Positions 29,304 through 31,907 of a DNA stretch of 31,907 nt are shown piece by piece. The DNA lies in contig DJAN01000025.1 of NCBI GenBank assembly GCA_002429615.1, positions 1 to 31,907 of the forward strand, in the 5' to 3' direction. The translations under genes and the position numbers were made by a program. Position 1 is the stretch's first letter, and each line of letters begins with the position of its first letter. Below the pieces are notes generated by a model that was given only the letters and a program-made list of their open reading frames with translations, did no database searches and was not told the DNA's origin. The stretch is from Lysobacteraceae bacterium UBA6001. GTDB taxonomy: Bacteria; Pseudomonadota; Gammaproteobacteria; Xanthomonadales; Xanthomonadaceae.

Positions 29304-29397
29304 GGCGCGGCGCCGCAGGCCGGCCTGGACGACTCCGCCCCCGTTCCGCTGGCCCGCGCCCGCCCGCCATCGCGCCCCGCCGAACCAGGAGTGCCTT

Positions 29398-31851
29398 GTG
29401 TCCCATCGCCTGCTGTCGACCCGATTGAATCGATCCCTGCGTGCCTTGGCGGTGCTGGCCGCACTCGCACTGCCGTCATTGGCCGCCGCCGAAGACCTGG
29501 CCAGCACGGTCAACACCTTCATCGGCAGCAAGGACGACGGCAATACGTTCCCGGGGGCCTCGGCGCCGTTCGGCCTGATCCAGGTCTCGCCGACCGGCAA
29601 GCACTACTCGGGCTGGCGCTACGACGATCCCAAGATCCTGGGCTTCGGCCATTCCTTCATTTCCGGCGCCGGCTGCTGGGAGCAGGGCGGTCAGGTCTCG
29701 ACCCTCCCGGTCACCGGCACCATCGGCCCGGGCGGTGATTTCGATACCGGCAAGCGCGAGGCGTTCGACCATGACCGCTACGGCGCCCGCTACGACCACG
29801 AAGGCGAGGTCGGCCAGGCCGGTTATTACCGGGTGCATCTGGCCGACTACGGCGGCATCGATGTCGAGACCACCGCGCTGACCCGCGCCGCGGCCGAGCG
29901 TTACACCTTCCCGGCTGGCGCGGCACAGGGCCACGTGCTGGTCAATGTCAGCCAGGCCAATGCCCGGCACCGGGTGATCGGCAGCCGCATCGAGGTGGTG
30001 GGCGACCGCGTGGTCGAGGGCAAGGTCACGACCCAGAGTTTCTGTGGCGGCCACCAGTACACGACCTGGTTCCGGATCGAGTTCGACCGTCCGTTCAAGG
30101 CGTTCGGCACCTGGGGCCAGGCCGGCGGCACGCCCGGCTCGCGCGCCAGCATGGAAGGCGAGAGCGACCCGTTCAATGGCGCCTGGTTGAGCTTCGACCT
30201 GGCCGGCGGCAAGGGCAGGGGCCGTGCGGTGACCGCGATCAGCGCGATCTCGCATGTCGATGCCGAGGGCGCGCGGGTCAACCTGCGCGCCGATGGCATG
30301 CGCAACGGCAAGCTGCTGGGCTTCGATGCGATGCGCACGGCGGCGCAGGCGGCCTGGCGCAAGGAACTGGCCTCGGTGCGCGTGCATGGCGGCAGCGGCG
30401 ATGACCGCGCCGTGTTCTACACCGCGCTCTATCACGCCCTGCTGCAGCCGATGACCGGCAGCGACGCCGATGGCCGCTATCGGGGTTACGACGAGCAGAT
30501 CCATCGTGCCGAGGATTGGACCTACTACGAGTATTTCTCGCTGTGGGACACCTATCGTTCGCAGAACCAGCTGCTGGCGATGCTGCGCCCGGAACGCGCG
30601 CGCGACATCGCGCGTTCGGTGCTGGCGATCCAGGCGCAGGGCGGATGGCTGCCGCGCTGGGGCTACGCCAACTTCGAGACCAACATCATGACCGGCGACC
30701 CGGTCACGCCGTTCCTGGTCGACCTGTGGCGCTATGGCGCGCTGGCAGGGCACGAGGCGGAAGCGTGGACCGCATTGCGCCAGAACGCATGGGAAGTGCC
30801 CCCGGCGAACTCGCGGTTCGCCGGCCGCAGTGGCAACCCGAGTTACCTGGCCGCCGGCTTCGTGCAGTTCGATCGCGCCTTCCCCTCCAAGGGCATGGAC
30901 GTCGATCCTCACCACGGCGGGTCGGCCACGTTCGAGTACGCACTGGCCGACTGCGCGCTGGCGACGATGGCCGATGGCCTGGGCCACGCCGCCGAGGCGG
31001 CGGAACTGCGCCGGCGCGGTGGCAACTGGCGCAACGTATGGGACCCCTCGTTGAAGGAGGAGGACAGCGGCTTCAGCGGCTTCCCGCGGCCGCGCCTGGA
31101 GGACGGCAGCTGGTTCACGCCGCCGGATGGCCACTACAGCCCGCGCTCGCACTACGGTTTCCATGAAGGCACCGCCTGGCAGTACCAGTGGCTCGTGCCG
31201 CAGGACCCGGCCGGCCTGGCCGAGGCGATGGGCGGACGCGAACGCACGCTGGACCGCCTGGACCGCTTCTTCGCCATCGACGAGCTGCGCAAGGATCCGC
31301 AGGGTGCACGCGCGGCGTGGGTGGCCGGCCCGTATGCGTACTACGGGCAGTACCGCTTCAATCCCAACAACGAGCCGACCATGCATGTGCCGTGGATGTA
31401 CACGCTGCTCGGCGACCCGGCGCGCACCGCGGTGGTCGTGCGCGCGGCGCAGACGCTGTTCGTCAACCGGCCGGACGGCGTCACCGGCAACGATGACCTC
31501 GGCACGATGTCGGCCTGGTATCTGTTCAGTGCGATCGGCCTGTACCCCGGGATGCCAGGCAGCGGCCAGGTGCTGCTGCACCCGCCCCGCTTCGCGCGCG
31601 TCGACCTGGACCTGGGCGGCGGCCGCCAGCTGCGCATCCAGGCACCGGGTGCCGATGGCCGCGGCGTGCAGTACGTCAGCGGCGTGCAGTTCGATGGCCA
31701 CGCCCGTGACCAGGTGTGGCTGGACTGGTCGCAGCTGCGCCAGGGCGGCGACCTGCGTTTCGCGCTCGGGCAGCAGCCGGCGGCGTGGGGCAAGGCTGCT
31801 TCGGCGCGCCCGGCGCCGGCCTGTCCGTCGCCGGCACCGTCCGCGCACTGA
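29398..31851 (+). CDS. GH92 alpha-mannosidase, exported
   Basis: This 817-residue calcium-dependent exo-mannosidase of family GH92 removes alpha-linked mannose with inversion, as from high-mannose N-glycans. The GTG start at 29398 has AGGAG six bases upstream, and a signal peptide (LRALAVLAALALPSLAAA) follows. Family marks run in order: VNTFIGSKDDGNTFPGASAP and GFGHSFISGAGCWEQGG at the N-terminal beta domain; FYTALYHALLQP, FSLWDTYRSQNQLLAML and GWLPRWGYANFETNIMTGDP in the barrel. EGTAWQYQWLVP carries E590, the likely general acid, and NNEPTMHVPWMY and GNDDLGTMSAWYLFSAIGLYP (D699, D700, likely base/metal region) follow. The length is normal. Linkage preference (alpha-1,2, -1,3 or -1,6) cannot be read with certainty. 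The gene is divergent from the receptor gene and probably shares its regulator. Confidence 0.93.
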   Translation: MSHRLLSTRLNRSLRALAVLAALALPSLAAAEDLASTVNTFIGSKDDGNTFPGASAPFGLIQVSPTGKHYSGWRYDDPKILGFGHSFISGAGCWEQGGQVSTLPVTGTIGPGGDFDTGKREAFDHDRYGARYDHEGEVGQAGYYRVHLADYGGIDVETTALTRAAAERYTFPAGAAQGHVLVNVSQANARHRVIGSRIEVVGDRVVEGKVTTQSFCGGHQYTTWFRIEFDRPFKAFGTWGQAGGTPGSRASMEGESDPFNGAWLSFDLAGGKGRGRAVTAISAISHVDAEGARVNLRADGMRNGKLLGFDAMRTAAQAAWRKELASVRVHGGSGDDRAVFYTALYHALLQPMTGSDADGRYRGYDEQIHRAEDWTYYEYFSLWDTYRSQNQLLAMLRPERARDIARSVLAIQAQGGWLPRWGYANFETNIMTGDPVTPFLVDLWRYGALAGHEAEAWTALRQNAWEVPPANSRFAGRSGNPSYLAAGFVQFDRAFPSKGMDVDPHHGGSATFEYALADCALATMADGLGHAAEAAELRRRGGNWRNVWDPSLKEEDSGFSGFPRPRLEDGSWFTPPDGHYSPRSHYGFHEGTAWQYQWLVPQDPAGLAEAMGGRERTLDRLDRFFAIDELRKDPQGARAAWVAGPYAYYGQYRFNPNNEPTMHVPWMYTLLGDPARTAVVVRAAQTLFVNRPDGVTGNDDLGTMSAWYLFSAIGLYPGMPGSGQVLLHPPRFARVDLDLGGGRQLRIQAPGADGRGVQYVSGVQFDGHARDQVWLDWSQLRQGGDLRFALGQQPAAWGKAASARPAPACPSPAPSAH

Positions 31852-31889
31852 CCGGGGCGACGCCGCGACATGGCAGGGGGAACCGGCAA

Positions 31890-31905
31890 GTTGAATCGAT
31901 CCACA
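31890..31905. promoter_or_regulatory. Operator-like palindrome E after the GH92 gene
   Basis: GTTGAATCGATCCACA, 5 of 8 positions symmetric about the CG, lies about 40 bases past the GH92 stop. It shares the ATCGATC core with copies B and C and suggests that another gene of the same regulon begins just beyond the window. Confidence 0.4.
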
Positions 31906-31907
31906 TC

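Larger units (their letters stand above)
28918..29397. promoter_or_regulatory. 480-bp divergent control region of the mannose-glycan locus
   Basis: No credible gene lies here. The region contains four similar CG-centred palindromes listed separately, AT-rich stretches near 29050-29090 and 29213-29236, and a short hairpin (GCACGG with CCGTGC, 29028-29047). TATGCT at 29213 directly before the third palindrome could be a -10 element for the GH92 gene; no matching -35 is evident. Confidence 0.6.

Overview
The window is high-GC DNA of about two thirds G+C with strongly GC3-biased codons. It probably comes from a Xanthomonadaceae bacterium (Xanthomonas, Stenotrophomonas, Pseudoxanthomonas or a relative). 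This rests on the TonB-dependent receptor next to glycoside hydrolases, the BaeSR/RND arrangement and the general codon style; the genus cannot be fixed from sequence alone. Bases 1-14 match the 3' end of the Illumina read-1 adapter exactly, so the left edge is a contig end with untrimmed adapter and the first gene is cut by it.

Layout. (1) 15-2822: the C-terminal half of an OmpA-family protein, a convergent 7TM membrane protein with an extracytoplasmic sugar-binding-like domain, and an orphan small protein rich in His/Asp motifs, closed by a strong bidirectional hairpin. (2) 2827-10801: a tripartite RND efflux operon (lipoprotein adaptor, 1049-residue pump, outer-membrane lipoprotein) on the minus strand. 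It is divergent from a BaeS-like kinase and BaeR-like regulator, which probably sense envelope stress or drugs and control the pump. (3) 10886-11968: an exported serine hydrolase of the beta-lactamase/S12 fold. (4) 12165-22932: a type I secretion locus of HlyB-like ABC exporter, HlyD-like adaptor and a 2339-residue RTX protein. The RTX protein has an N-terminal domain I do not recognise and a long chain of alternating Ca-binding repeats and beta-type modules; no RTX acyltransferase and no TolC are present. (5) 23058-31907: a carbohydrate-utilisation locus with GH2 beta-mannosidase, TonB-dependent receptor and GH92 alpha-mannosidase. The last two are divergent over a 480-bp control region holding four related palindromes centred on CG; a fifth lies after the GH92 gene.

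How the parts work together: the receptor probably imports mannose-rich oligosaccharides (N-glycan or mannan fragments). The two signal-peptide-bearing mannosidases would trim alpha- and beta-linked mannose in the periplasm, under one regulator that recognises the shared palindromes. The most novel object is the RTX protein and its N-terminal domain. Next are the orphan HAFGDSYAH protein and the 7TM receptor that lacks any output domain.
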